Assembly (NCBI GenBank): GCA_029204225.1
Contig: CM055095.1
Location: 53,719,944-53,783,943 of the forward strand
From: Diphasiastrum complanatum
Lineage: Eukaryota; Streptophyta; Lycopodiopsida; Lycopodiales; Lycopodiaceae
Length of the DNA stretch: 64,000 nucleotides
Direction: 5' to 3'
A model generated the notes under the pieces. That model was given only the letters and a program-made list of their open reading frames with translations, did no database searches and was not told the DNA's origin. Shown one piece after another: positions 20,481-31,427 of this stretch; the first letter of the stretch is position 1; each line of letters begins with the position of its first letter. The position numbers were made by a program, and so were the translations under genes.

Positions 20481-22545
20481 CATCCAAGTGTTCCAACTCC
20501 ATAAGATGTTTTGTCTTGGTAGAAGACATCAAATCTGGATCCATATGTGATTTTTCCATATAATAAGCCACCTTTGACTTGATCTCCTTGACTATTGAAG
20601 ACATAGATTTGAAATTGGAAACATGCAACTTCCTATGCCATACTTCCTCCTTGGAAACACAAGTCATCAATGCAACATCACATGTACTTGCATGCTCATG
20701 CACATCTAACTTGAAAATGCCTCCATATCTAGGATCTCATCTCCTTTCTTTATAAAACAATTATTGACATCGAAATCCACTTCAAAACCATCATCAAATA
20801 GCTTTCCAACACTAATCACATTCTTTGTGAGATTAGGAACATAAAATGCATTGGAAAGTGATAAACTCATAGAAGATGCAAAATTCAAGGAACAAATTCC
20901 AACTCCTTCAATTGAACATGCATTACCAACAGTAAAAAGAACTCTTGGAGCAACTCATGTAAGTTGTGGCTCCACTATCAATATATCAAGATACATCATT
21001 AAAGGGTAAAGAGGAGAAACTAGACATCATGAAAGATGCTTCTCCTTCACTTGCATGTGAGTCTTCTATGATAAAATTAGCTTGATCTTCTTGAGTCTTC
21101 TTCTTGAAGATAGAAGAATGAGTTGAATCATCTTCTATCCTCCTTGGTCTTTGTCCTTTGATTTGTCCTTGGTGAAGGCTTGAGAAAATTTGTTCTTGCT
21201 CCTCCCTCTTGACTTGTCCTTGGCAAAGTGAGCTTTGCCATAACCACCATCTTACCTTGAAAGTGTGTCAATCTTTAGTAGCTTGTTTTTTTGCATGCAT
21301 TCTTCAGCAATAAGAACATCATGAAGAGTCTCCATAGATGGTAGCTTCTCCATGATAGATAAATTTGCACAAAATTTGAATACTATTTTCTAGGTCCATT
21401 AAGGACTACTTGAACAAGTTGACTATTCTCTACAGTATCACCTATACATGCTATCTCTCTGTGAAGATCTTTAACTCTCATTACAAAACTTGAAACACTT
21501 TCATCAACTCTTTGAAAACTAGAAAATATCTTATTTCTAAGAGTAAGAAGTCTTGATGTGATCTTTGCCTCAAAAATGTTCTTAAGGATTTCCCAAGCCT
21601 GCTTGGCTGAGTTGCATGGACTTATTTCTCTCCACAACTCATCAGAGATGTTTATCTTAATGATATGAAGAGAAATCCTTGCTCTCTTTTTGAACCTCTG
21701 AGCCTCATCACAAGCTTCATGTTATCTAGTTTCTCACTAGCTTCAAAGAGAAAATCTCCTATAGATGCCATGAATGTGAAGACTTCTTGTAATTGGACAA
21801 CAATATGTTTGAGCTTGTTTCTAACAAACTAAATGTTGCTACACTTCTCACTATAGGAATTTTCAGAGGTTGAACTACCAAATCTAATTTGGAATCTTGC
21901 AACTGTATTTGAGATAGGTCTCAAATATTCCACCAATACAATGCAAACTAGATCAACCTCTCAAAGTGAATTGGAGTATAGACAAATTTTGGTTCTTTCT
22001 TCTTTTGGCACGTGTTGAATGCTCAAAGACAACACTATTGACTCAAAAGAGCTCAAATTGTTTGAAGCAATGTGTTAAATGACTCAAAACTTTGTCTAGA
22101 TCTCGAGTTTGTTGAATTGGTATACTCAAAAAATGGATTTAAATGTGTTGCTTCTCTTTACAATAGGAACCAAAAACAATTAGGTATTCTACCAAATCCT
22201 ATGCAAAAACTTGCAACAGTTATGTGAGTTCTCACAACAGAAAATCAATCACTTTGAATTTGGAAAATAGACTCTTCTAGCTTTCCAACAAGCTATAATG
22301 TCACTACTTTGGATCTAACGTCAAGGAAATAGAATGAAATGAAGTACTCTGATTTTCACAAATGTGAAAAATCAGAATTTCGTACAACCTGTATTCAGAC
22401 CTGAAAGTATCAATTCTAACCTCATTCATCCAAAAACTGTTCAAGAATAAATAGCAGAAAAAGTGCTAAATAAACAACTTCCTAGCTTGAATTGTCACAA
22501 AACTCTTCATACACCTGATGTTAGTAGCATTCAAAGCATGGTATG
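20481..22545 (-). pseudogene. Copia-6 Gag-protease-pre-integrase fragment
   Basis: Decayed minus-strand copia. Reading right to left: gag near 21740-21383 (CNSAKQAWEILKNIFEAK, TLRNKIFSSFQR, LVQVVLNG). This is closely similar to the Gag of the element at 8162-13547. Then a protease/spacer piece (20706-20888, NVISVGKLFDDGFEVDF). Then GAG-pre-integrase (20461-20703, EEVWHRKLHVSNFKSM), ending at LMELEHLDV where the TRIM array abuts. Several frameshifts. About 21780-22545 is a leader without ORFs. It could represent the autonomous partner family of the pol-less elements. Confidence 0.7.
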
Positions 22546-22557
22546 GCTCTGATACCA
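22546..22557 (-). other. Copia-6 primer binding site
   Basis: Minus-strand TGGTATCAGAGC sits directly inside the LTR that starts at 22558. Initiator tRNA-Met type. Confidence 0.85.
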
Positions 22558-22940
22558 TGTGAAAAATCCAGCAACTTCACACGTGTGGGAAACCACAACA
22601 ATAATTGAATGATCTTTACCATGCTTTATGGTGGCACACAAATCACCTGTAGAGTAATACTACAATCTACTACAATCTACCAACAGATCTGAGGCTAGAG
22701 CACAATCTAGATGCTACAGATCAAAGCTTCATTAATTCCTCACAAATAGGGAAAGTACACAAGCAAAATAATATATGAAGAAGACACCAATCTTCAGTCA
22801 GGGAGAGAATACAATTACAAGCAAAATAGAATGAGATCCAATTCTGACATTATGACCTTATCAAAGCTTGATTCATCATTAGAAATGAATGAGAAGCATA
22901 TGTACATATATAGGAGAGCCTAAATTCGTGGTACTACTAG
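22558..22940 (-). repeat. Copia-6 5' LTR, truncated
   Basis: It starts TGTGAAAAATCCAGC on the plus strand, sharing its first ten bases with the LTR at 8162, and has TTCACACGTGTGG near 22575. It is lost at about 22940, where helicase-coding sequence begins without a TG...CA boundary. Confidence 0.65.
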
Positions 22941-22946
22941 CATTCA

Positions 22947-24147
22947 ATGCATTCCCTAAACCTCATTATCGACGAGATGTCCATGATGACCACACAGATA
23001 TTATGTCTTGTTGTGCTCCAAATAAATCAAATAAAATCCACTTCATGCAATGCACCTTTTAAAAATTATATTCTATTACTGGTCAGTGATCATGCACAAT
23101 TGCTAGCAATATGCAGACATCGAACAGAAAGTCTATGCTCAATATATCACATTTCGACATCTGTATATTGGAAAATGGCTACTCAAATGCATTTGAGTCA
23201 CTCGATTAGACATTCATCTGACACCTTGTACCTATCATTTTTTAACACAATAAGATTTCGAAAACCCACATTGCAAGAGATTGACAATACGTTGAACATA
23301 CAAATTGTTCCAGAAGACCAGCTCTTCCAAATGATTAACTCTGATGTCACAATCATATGTACACACAAAGAAAATGTAAGAAAATTTAACAAATACGCAT
23401 TGCAAAAAATCTTTCAAGAAAATGACATTACAGAGGTGCCCGTGAAAACAAATGCAGCAGACAACACGGAATTGAAATCATGGCTTGAAGATCATACATT
23501 CCACCAACTAGAAGAAATTGCCAAGAATGCAAAGATAATGGTTCTTTCAAATTTGGACATACAAAATGGTGTTGTCAATGGAGCAACGAGAACAATCGAA
23601 GACTTCCATGTGGTCCAAAAATGGCAAGGAAATAGACTCTATTTCGATAAAACTCGATGCAACCAAAACAAAAATAAAAATCACTCCATCCACAGTGCAC
23701 AAAATTAGATACGATTCAAAAACCTACTATAAATGTACCTTCCCGCTGGCATTGGCATATGCTATCACAGCCCATAAATCCCAAGGCACAATGATACATG
23801 GCACCGCCATACTTGACATTCAAAAAACATTTTGTCCAGGCCTAGCCTATGTGATATTGTCTCGAGTCACCAAACGAGAACACATATTCATCACACGTAA
23901 ATTGACTTGTGACGATTTTGATCCAATATCACCTATTGTAAGTCAAGAAAACATTTCGTCAATGTAATTTCTACCTATCAACACAACTTCGATGTCATGC
24001 CTTTCATGGAATTGAATCAGTTGCGTGCGTTTTCTTAAATTTGTCTGTAGTATTTATTTTTCATGTTCACATGCTTTGCCATTTTTTTCTTCGGTTTGAA
24101 AATAGGTCATCGACATGGCAGCACATGAAATTACAGAGGCGGAAGAG
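22947..24147 (+). pseudogene. PIF1/Helitron-type DNA helicase, C-terminal half
   Basis: It begins inside the helicase fold at Walker B (LIIDEMSM), so Walker A and everything upstream is missing. Later motifs follow in order: SDHAQLLAI (motif III, normally GD..QL), IICTHKENVRKFN, VLSNLDIQNGVVNGA, then after a frameshift near 23640-23700 FPLALAYAITAHKSQG and GLAYVILSRV. A GTAAGT donor at 23938 and an AG acceptor at 24105 would join phase-correctly to a 14-codon exon (24106-24147, VIDMAAHEITEAEE), itself followed by GT. The family acts in DNA unwinding and, in Helitrons, rolling-circle transposition. I cannot tell whether this is a Helitron remnant or another PIF1 gene. Confidence 0.75.
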
Positions 24148-24227
24148 GTACATCGTTTCCATTTTGTTCATTCGTCTAAATGCAATGTCCCAAAATATAT
24201 ATGTGTAGCTTTTTGCTTTCTATTTAG

Positions 24228-24906
24228 TCACAACGATTGATATTCCCAAAGTCTTTGATGGTTATTCCGAAAACTGAAAGACGAAACAAGAAGATCACAA
24301 CTTGTGACCTCTGAGCAACTTGATGAGGTACGTATTTATCCCTCCACACAACAGATGTTTCTCTTGAATGCATGTGGGATTGAACCGAGCAAATACAAAA
24401 ATGGCTTCCACAACAGCTACACAGTGAGCACCTTTATTACATCACAAAAACATGCTAGAGAAGCTTATGTGCATCAACATCATGGAGATCCCATAGAAGG
24501 TACAAACTTGTATTTATTTTCTTTTTGTACACATTTTTTTATGGTGTTTGTTATTAACATTTTCATCTTATGAAAATTTCATGATTCCCATGTTGTGTTT
24601 CCAGGATTTCTAAAGCATTTTTACAAGTTTGCGATTTCAATTCCAAGCTCAATACAAACAAATCGAGCTACTATTCAGCATTTTGAGGCCCACTCTGACA
24701 AGGGATATTATGCGATCCGGAATTTGTACTTCGGATATAATATCGCAGTTTTTGATTGGAGAGAGACGACCCGCGCAAAATTGAATGCTATTAGCAATTA
24801 TATTGACAGGCAGCTTGGGCACATCTCAGAAACAGGAGTGCGCCTCACTGATGGCCCAATCTCCATTGATAATTGTGTTGAAAATCCTCGAGAGAGAGAT
24901 CCATGA
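24228..24906 (+). pseudogene. Exon-like sequence downstream of the PIF1 helicase
   Basis: Two open blocks are separated by a clean 105-bp intron-like gap (GT at 24500, TTTCCAG acceptor ending 24604). Splicing restores one frame (HHGDPIE|GFLKHFYKFAIS). A frame change near 24300 precedes the first block. The translation contains QLDEVRIYPSTQQMFLLNACG and a hydrophilic C-terminal part. I recognise no domain. Its place between helicase and nuclease on the same strand suggests one transcription unit. Confidence 0.45.
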
Positions 24907-25028
24907 CACACCAACCATTACAACAACTGATTCACAAGTTTGCAATTTGCAACGACTCTAAATTATGTTATATTATACATGCAACTTATTGTGCATCTAA
25001 ATATTCATTGCATACTGACAAATAACAG

Positions 25029-25533
25029 CCCATGGATCTCTTGGCAACAAACAACTCAACCACCATCTTCCAACATCGAGGTATGCATGCAAAACTATAA
25101 TCTGTGTTCTTCAATTCAACACGAATCTTGTTCCACCATGAAAAACCTCATAATGAAATGACATCTTTCTTGCAGGACCCCTCACATCCACCTTCAAAAA
25201 GGCCACGAACAAGCACATCACACTATACAAAATAGCATCACGTGTCGACAAGTTGGTTTACATCGGACAAACTACCGACTTCAATAGGCGTGTGCAAGAA
25301 CGCACTCGAAAGCCACCCAACAAAATGCTTTTAGCCAATACGCATGCTAGTCTTTTTTATGCCTTTCATGTTGACATACTAGAAATTGTCGAAGATCGTT
25401 CGATTGCAAATAGATAGAGAACTTTTATATCAAGATGTACAAATCTCAGAACATGAAACTTTGCAACAACTTGGCTGGTCACCCTTCAAGCTCGCGCAAA
25501 TATTGGTACCTAAAACGACCCTCCCGCATATGA
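25029..25533 (+). pseudogene. GIY-YIG nuclease domain exon
   Basis: A short exon (25029-25080, flanked by AACAG and GTATGC) joins in phase to 25176 (after TTGCAG). It gives TLYKIASRVDKLVYIGQTTD followed by FNRRVQERTRKPPNK, the opening of a GIY-YIG homing-type nuclease with the YIG variant and the catalytic Arg region. After a frameshift near 25410 the frame reads IENFYIKMYKSQNMKLCNN, matching the family's Glu-containing helix and the Asn near the end. A stop follows at 25531. Biochemically such domains cut DNA. It is damaged by at least one frameshift here. Confidence 0.65.
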
Positions 25534-26815
25534 GAAAACTTCAAATAAACATTCGTTTGTAAATATTTGGTAGTTTTAATTCATGTTACTCTTTGTTTGG
25601 AAATGGCATGTTAATCAAATTCGTTAATCATCCTAGTTTTTGTTATACTCTTGCGCTTAAAATGGCATGTTAGTCAAATTCTTTAATCATCCTAGTTGGC
25701 TCACTTGTACTTTTGCGTTTCTACGCCCTATGCTGGTGGGACAAAATTGCGTTGCTAGTTCACAATCCCGTTCTAAACACGCTCGTATTACCAATCGCAC
25801 CAAACTTTTGGCTTCCCCCGCATTGTGCTCGCTTACAATTGCCAACTGCCGAATCGTATTCATGTACGTGGAGATTGTAGAAAGGGGCAGCCCTATGCGT
25901 GGCGATTGCAAAAAAGGGCTAGATTGTAGGGAGGTAAAAGGGAATATTTTTTCTACCTCGTCCGTGTGCCCTTGCATTCTCTCTCTCTCTCTCAAAAACA
26001 CACCCACGAAAAAAAAAACACTTCAAATGGATCAAGCTAATCCAGCAACCTTCCGCGTAGCCAAATTCAAGGAAGCTTCTCTGCATAGCAAGAAATTAGA
26101 GGCTAATTTCACCATTTATCACAGCCGCTAACACTTACAACGCCCTTCAACCTCTTCTTCATAAGCGCTGGTTTGAGAAGGGCACACTTTTTCTTCCTGG
26201 ACAATGTGCCTACCCTTGCAAAACATGGGCTTGAAACAATTGATTTCCTCACAATCCTCCATTGCCGATAGAATCAGGCTGCAACACGAGATTTGCACTA
26301 TAAAATGGGGTGAATAATCCAAGTCTGGCTTCCATGCTTTTTCAAAGGAGCAAGATTAATCTCCAGCAAATCTTCACGCTAGCAATGTAGGCGGATGGGG
26401 AATGAAAAAACTCCAGGCGACATGAGAAGAGAATTTACGCGACTCACAGGTCAATCATTAAGCATTATTCACATACGACAGCCAGCAAACATCAAATTTC
26501 CCTCATTCATTGCAGTCTCTTTAGGACAGAACCAAAGCTTAGATCTATCTCTACAAAAAAGAAACTTTTGCATTGTAGATGGTCCTGGCATTAGCCATAT
26601 CTTACTCTGGTACCATGTAATAATCATAGCACACAACACCCATACACAACACGGAAAAAAAACAGATGCAACGCTCGAGCATGTGCGAAAGAGACTAAGT
26701 AACAACCCTCTCTGTGTCCCTACACATTTTATAAATACATGTTTGCTAAAGTGGTTTCAAGTCCAATAGGAACCGGACCACTACTAATCAAAAACATTGC
26801 AAGCATGTTCAAACA
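25534..26815. other. Region after the GIY-YIG exon, no recognised gene
   Basis: A 35-40-bp phrase (ATGGCATGTTA.TCAAATTC.TTAATCATCCTAGTT) occurs twice, near 25604 and 25663. Short ORFs (25667-26131, 26395-26769) match nothing I recognise. A (CT)n run lies at about 25978-25994. No Helitron terminal hairpin with CTRR could be picked out. Confidence 0.4.
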
Positions 26816-28240
26816 TCATAGTACATTCTGAATACATTCAATAAAAGAACAATAAAGTACAATATGACTAAATAACACATGGCTAACTGCTGCATTGAAG
26901 TTTTGTCCATGTGGCTCATGCCAAGTCTTGATGTTGTCCATCAAGACTTGGATTTGAACTTTGAAGGTTATATCTCCAACAATAATAATGTCATAACTAT
27001 GTAGCTCTACAACAAGAATCAAAAGGTCAACACCAAACCATCCCCCAGAAAAAGATAAACTCCAGTCTCATCACTTTTAAGGTCCTCAAGATCCAAGCAT
27101 CAAATGTAGTTTTAATTTAGAACATATTTTCTTGAGTAGACCCTATACTAAATTCTAACAAAGAAGTAAATGAGAAATAGCAAGAACGAGTTCAGTATAA
27201 AGGACAGAACAAAATATCTACAAGCAATCATCATAAAGAAACGGATGGGGATAAAAGAGCGAGAGAGACATCACTAGTTTCTGATCAATAACCTTTTTGT
27301 CCAAAGTTTCTTGAAATAAACCATATTGGAAGTTTTAATACTACAAACCAGCCTCTATCTAGAAAAATCATTTGACATGAGATCAAAGAGTTTACTAGAC
27401 TATCTTTTCTAGATATAGGATGTTCCCAAAAATTCTTCTTACTGAAAAAGGAGAATAAAACAAAGTACAACGCTTAAAGATTCACACATTTCCAAACAAT
27501 CTGGGCCCCTACAGTGCCTACAAGATCAGTGATCTCATAAAGGGAAAACAAATGTAAAACCTAGATGCCCTCATCGGTGGCTCAACCTATCTGTTTTTAC
27601 TGATAATTTGGAATTTAAATCAACTAATGATTTTCATTTTACATTATACTTAAACATAGACGAATTTTGCTTTTCACCTGGGCATTTATGTCTGAAAGCC
27701 CGTGACATCATTCACCCTTCACAATACATAAACAATCAAATTCATCAATGCCTTTGAAAGAGGACTATTGCTCCAACTTGGAAAACAAAATTTCTTTCAA
27801 TTTCACTTCACATTTTTCATTTAAATCAGTAAAAGTAGACACAGGTCAAAAATGTTTGCCATTTGCAGACCCATAGGATCATTGTTGTCATGGAAGAACA
27901 AAAGTAATTACAGAGACAAATTTTAAAAGCACAAAATCAGCTCACATGACTACCTTCAGGATGTGCTGATCCATGCTAGCTTTCCTTAGGACCAACACTG
28001 GATGTGTTTATTTCAATGTCCAGAGCTTGACTCAAATCACATAAAAGCCAATGTGATAAAGACTGCCGAGCTCTATAGCCCAACATCCCAAAGTGATTTC
28101 TTGCTCTGCTCCACTAACACCTGCAGAATGTATCTGAAAATTTTCACCAAACTTGTCATTCATTTTAGCAGATTTCGGAGATCGTTTGGAGCAAAGCTCC
28201 CAAAACTTTATAAAATACCAGTTCAGAATCAACTTAAGGA
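26816..28240. other. Intergenic region and probable 3' flank of the 7TM gene
   Basis: AT-rich, no ORF with coding character. The 200 bases next to the stop at 28241 probably include the 3' UTR of the minus-strand gene. No clear polyadenylation signal was fixed. Confidence 0.4.
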
Positions 28241-29563
28241 TCAAAGTTCAAAATCCTCATCATGCAGATCCTCGTGCACAGGATGATCCTCGTCCTCATC
28301 ATCCAGCACAAAATAAGGATTATGAACAGCAGGCTGAAATTTGAAACCCGTGAAAATGTAAAAAGCCAAGGTTGCCAATTCGACAGAGAAAAAGCTGAAC
28401 CATCTGTATTGATAGGTAGCCATTGTGGTCAATACGAAAACTAATATCCTTGTGAAATATATATAACAGATCAACACAATGTAGTACTGCCTGAAAAGTG
28501 TCAGCCTCACCAGATTTCTAGCTGCTTTGCCATCCGTATGTGATGCTTCCCTCAAATGCTTAATTGACCAAACAATCGGAAACAAAACAGCACAGCAACA
28601 GATAACGTCCAAAAGCAAAAACAATTGTTTCCATGTGAACCAATCTTTGGTTGCTGGACTTGTCTCATCAATTATAACATTAGCAATATTGGCCAATACC
28701 TGGAGCGGAATCACCACCATTAGCACCTTTTTCTCTTTTTCTTGAAGAAAAGGCTTGAGAATTGACCAACCTGTGCCTATCAGAACGAGCACAGTAAATA
28801 ACATGATACCTCGAAAAAAACCGAAGATGTAAAAAACAATATCCCATCCATGTGCAGTTCCAGTTGTTTTTATATATATTAAGTCCTCTACTTCAGCAAG
28901 TAGATTGAGCGCTTTCAGAAATACCAGGACTCCCATGAGGATATGGATCCGGTGAGCCGTTTCTTTGTGCCTCACACATATGTATATCCAAACAGCTCCC
29001 AGCACAAGATAGGATAAAGAGAAAGAAAAGTAGATCACTGGTAGTTGGGTCTGACCAACCGGAAGATAATTCTTGATTTTATTCTTTCCCTGCAAGTTGT
29101 ACATGGCAGTTCTCACATTCATGCTAACACCAAACTGAGGCTGGCAATTTTCAAAAAACAGGGTATACTCGTTAGCTTCAGGAATCTGATATGTGTTATT
29201 AAAGTGGGCATGCTGCTGCACTTCCCTCAACAAAGCCAGTACTTTAATCGCAGGATTTTCTAATATACACTGCTCTGAATCCTGGTTAAGATCGCTAAGA
29301 ACCTTAATTAAGCCCTCCTCCGTGCTCAAAAAGAACCCCATCATAGATAGATCTGGTGCTGGACCTTGCTTCAGAGGTTGCACCTGCACATCCGAGACAG
29401 CAAGATCCACCATTCCACCAATATCGAAGCCGAACGTTTCAAACATAATGAATTGACGGTCATCTTGCTTTATAGAAATGTGTTTGATCTCCGCATAACA
29501 AGGAGCAACACCCAGCAAAACAACAATCACGCTAAAAGCTCCTATCATCCACATCGTAGACAT
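28241..29563 (-). CDS. GPR107/CAND6-7-type lung seven-transmembrane receptor family protein
   Basis: Complete single-exon gene of 440 codons. The start is the ATG at 29563 (MSTMWM...), the first ATG in frame; the frame is open 12 codons further without an ATG. Residues ~1-25 form a signal peptide (hydrophobic IGAFSVIVVLLGV, then CYA|EIK). A luminal domain with a Cys pair follows (EQCIL..., ENCQPQ). From ~180 come seven hydrophobic segments, beginning YFSFSLSYLVLGAVWIY, with the conserved GWDIVFYIFGFFRGIMLF and TRILVF regions. The tail is acidic (DDEDEDHPVHEDLHDEDF). Length and layout fit the plant CAND6/CAND7 and animal GPR107/108 family, Golgi/endomembrane 7TM proteins with suggested trafficking or G-protein-linked roles. 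No frameshift or premature stop, so it is probably functional. It lies alone among transposons. Confidence 0.9.
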   Translation of the reverse strand: MSTMWMIGAFSVIVVLLGVAPCYAEIKHISIKQDDRQFIMFETFGFDIGGMVDLAVSDVQVQPLKQGPAPDLSMMGFFLSTEEGLIKVLSDLNQDSEQCILENPAIKVLALLREVQQHAHFNNTYQIPEANEYTLFFENCQPQFGVSMNVRTAMYNLQGKNKIKNYLPVGQTQLPVIYFSFSLSYLVLGAVWIYICVRHKETAHRIHILMGVLVFLKALNLLAEVEDLIYIKTTGTAHGWDIVFYIFGFFRGIMLFTVLVLIGTGWSILKPFLQEKEKKVLMVVIPLQVLANIANVIIDETSPATKDWFTWKQLFLLLDVICCCAVLFPIVWSIKHLREASHTDGKAARNLVRLTLFRQYYIVLICYIYFTRILVFVLTTMATYQYRWFSFFSVELATLAFYIFTGFKFQPAVHNPYFVLDDEDEDHPVHEDLHDEDFEL

Positions 29564-29970
29564 CTTGAATGTTTCCGCAAACGCTACCTCGACCGGCACA
29601 GATCTGAGAAAACTTGTTAGAACAATCTATTTCCAAAACATCACACAGCTGCTGATGTAACCATAGACATCCCTAAATAATTCCCCAAAAGCTACCTCTC
29701 TCGGCACAAATCTGAGAAAACTAGTTGATTCCAGAATATCATACAACTGCTTATCTAGTCGTAGGTATCCTGAATGATTCCGCGATTTGCAAAGATCTGA
29801 GAAAACTGGTCGATTCCAGAATATCATACAGCTGCCGATGGAATCATGACAGATCACATCTTGAAAGACTCCGCAAAAGCTACCTCGATCGGCACAAATC
29901 TGCGAAAACTGTTCAAGGCAATCAAGGAATCCAGAATATCATAGAACTGCTGATGCAAACGAGACAAATA
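29552..29970 (-). repeat. Four imperfect ~100-bp tandem copies covering the start of the 7TM gene
   Basis: Units share (plus strand) GT..AT..TGAATGATTCCGC, GCTACCTCGATCGGCACAAA, TCTGAGAAAACT and TTCCAGAATATCATACA-like parts. The first unit contains the gene's own ATG (29563). Equivalent positions upstream are ATG TCT ATG (29670), ATA (29768) and ATG TGA (29859), spaced 107, 98 and 91 bp. They probably lie in the 5' UTR or promoter. Confidence 0.75.
29641..29670 (-). promoter_or_regulatory. Candidate upstream ORF (9 codons) of the 7TM gene
   Basis: Minus-strand ATG at 29670 opens a short frame, M-S-M-V-T-S-A-A-V, then TGA at 29641-29643, about 77 nt before the main ATG. It derives from a tandem copy of the main start region. 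It acts as a uORF only if transcription starts upstream of 29670, which is not known. Confidence 0.35.
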
Positions 29971-30351
29971 AGCCAGATGAGATTATTTCATTGGTCTGGG
30001 GATTGAAATATAACAGCCTTGGCTGGTGCACACATCAAATGCTTACGAAAGCTTGGGCTTTGATCGAGACGATGATGATGATGCTGCGGCTATGGCGAAG
30101 CTAGACTGTAGATCGATCGGGCATCAAGCTGCTTCGACTCGAATTAAAATCCACGGCTTCTTCTCACAAATGGAGAGCATTTCCATTTCGTGAGTGGCGG
30201 GCGACGAGAGCGAGGACGTATTCCAATTTCTGGCTGCTGTAGCAAAGAAAAATAAATTTTGTTTCTTTTCATTTGTGGCACCTTAATGAGCCTAAAAAAA
30301 TTTTGAAAATCCTTAACGGGCAGAATGTCCTTTGCCCTGCCCCTTCCATTG

Positions 30352-30557
30352 CGTAATGGATTTTTGGATCCTTTTAAAACCAATCCTTAGCTGCCACGTG
30401 GCAAGTGCAAGCAAAATCAGCACTAAAAAAATCGAGACCAATCCGATGCTGCCACATGGCAGACGCAGGCAAAATTTGCACTAAATTTTTTTTTTTTAAA
30501 TAGGTGACTATTCTACTTTTCAAAAATGGGCAGAATAGTCACCAAAAATCCATTACG
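30352..30557. mobile_element. Foldback/MITE-like element, 16-bp perfect inverted ends
   Basis: Ends CGTAATGGATTTTTGG and CCAAAAATCCATTACG are exact inverted repeats. An inner stem GGTGACTATTCT/AGAATAGTCACC lies at about 30503-30542. Between them is a ~58-bp tandem duplication with GCTGCCAC(G/A)TGGCA. No target duplication was seen and there is no coding capacity. Confidence 0.6.
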
Positions 30558-30737
30558 TGTAAATTATTCCAAGTCTTACAAACATAAAATAATAAAATTA
30601 AAAATAAATAAAAAAGATACTCAATATCTCAGACAAAATTTAAATGGAGCAATGTCGTAAGCCCAAAGCGCCCTTATAAGATTTAGATTTCAAACTTTTA
30701 ACTATATATATAATTTTTCTTTTTTTCTTTTTCGTTT

Positions 30738-31090
30738 ATTGGAGGCACTTCCCAATTTGGAGGGTGGGGGTGTTGGCTTGCTGCTCCCATGATAGCGGCT
30801 GCCCAAGGCCGTGTAGGTCCAAAGGGCACCTGCCAAAACCTTGCTCTGGGACTTCACCCATCGTAAAGACTATATTATTTTTTGTAATGCCTTGCTCTCG
30901 GACTTCACCCATCGTAAAGACTTTAATATTTTTCTGACAGTTTTTGTAATGCCTTGCTCTGGCAGGATGCTCAACATTATGGCCATACCTCCGTAACCAA
31001 ACCAGAGACTCGAGAGGTTGCATGAGCTGCCCGAGCGAGGCAACACCATGTCACAAAGGCTTTTAAAAGATGGTGAGGTCAGAAGACGAG
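30738..31090. repeat. Short tandem duplications
   Basis: The phrase CCTTGCTCT(G/C)GGACTTCACCC plus its continuation ATCGTAAAGACT occurs twice (about 30840 and 30892), with a third partial copy near 30950. No gene. Confidence 0.5.
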
Positions 31091-31427
31091 TCATTTTCTA
31101 TAGCAAGATTACCCAATGAAATTGTCAATGGGAAATCCCATTCTCTTACAAAAAGGATAACCGATGGTATCCAAAATGGCAAGTGTGACCTCGGTCAAAC
31201 TTTATCGAAGCTTAATGAGAGTCCCAGCATCTTGAAATCTTTATGAAAATATTTATAGCATGGCTCAACTCTTTTTATGGACTCAATGGTTTTTGCGGAA
31301 TTTAAGCCTCTTCAAAAATACGGTTGGTCGTTCGTCGAATACTCAACTATGTCTGCGGCCCAATCGGGTACAGCATCCACGTAAAATAAACAGCATCCGG
31401 TAACTCATCATCAAGCTGGGGATCCTT

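Noticed and set aside
28002-29456. Plus-strand ORFs over the 7TM gene
   Set aside because: They are shadows of the intact minus-strand 440-codon gene.
29564-29599. Longer N terminus for the 7TM protein (12 extra residues)
   Set aside because: It would need a GTG start. The ATG at 29563 begins directly before a good signal peptide.
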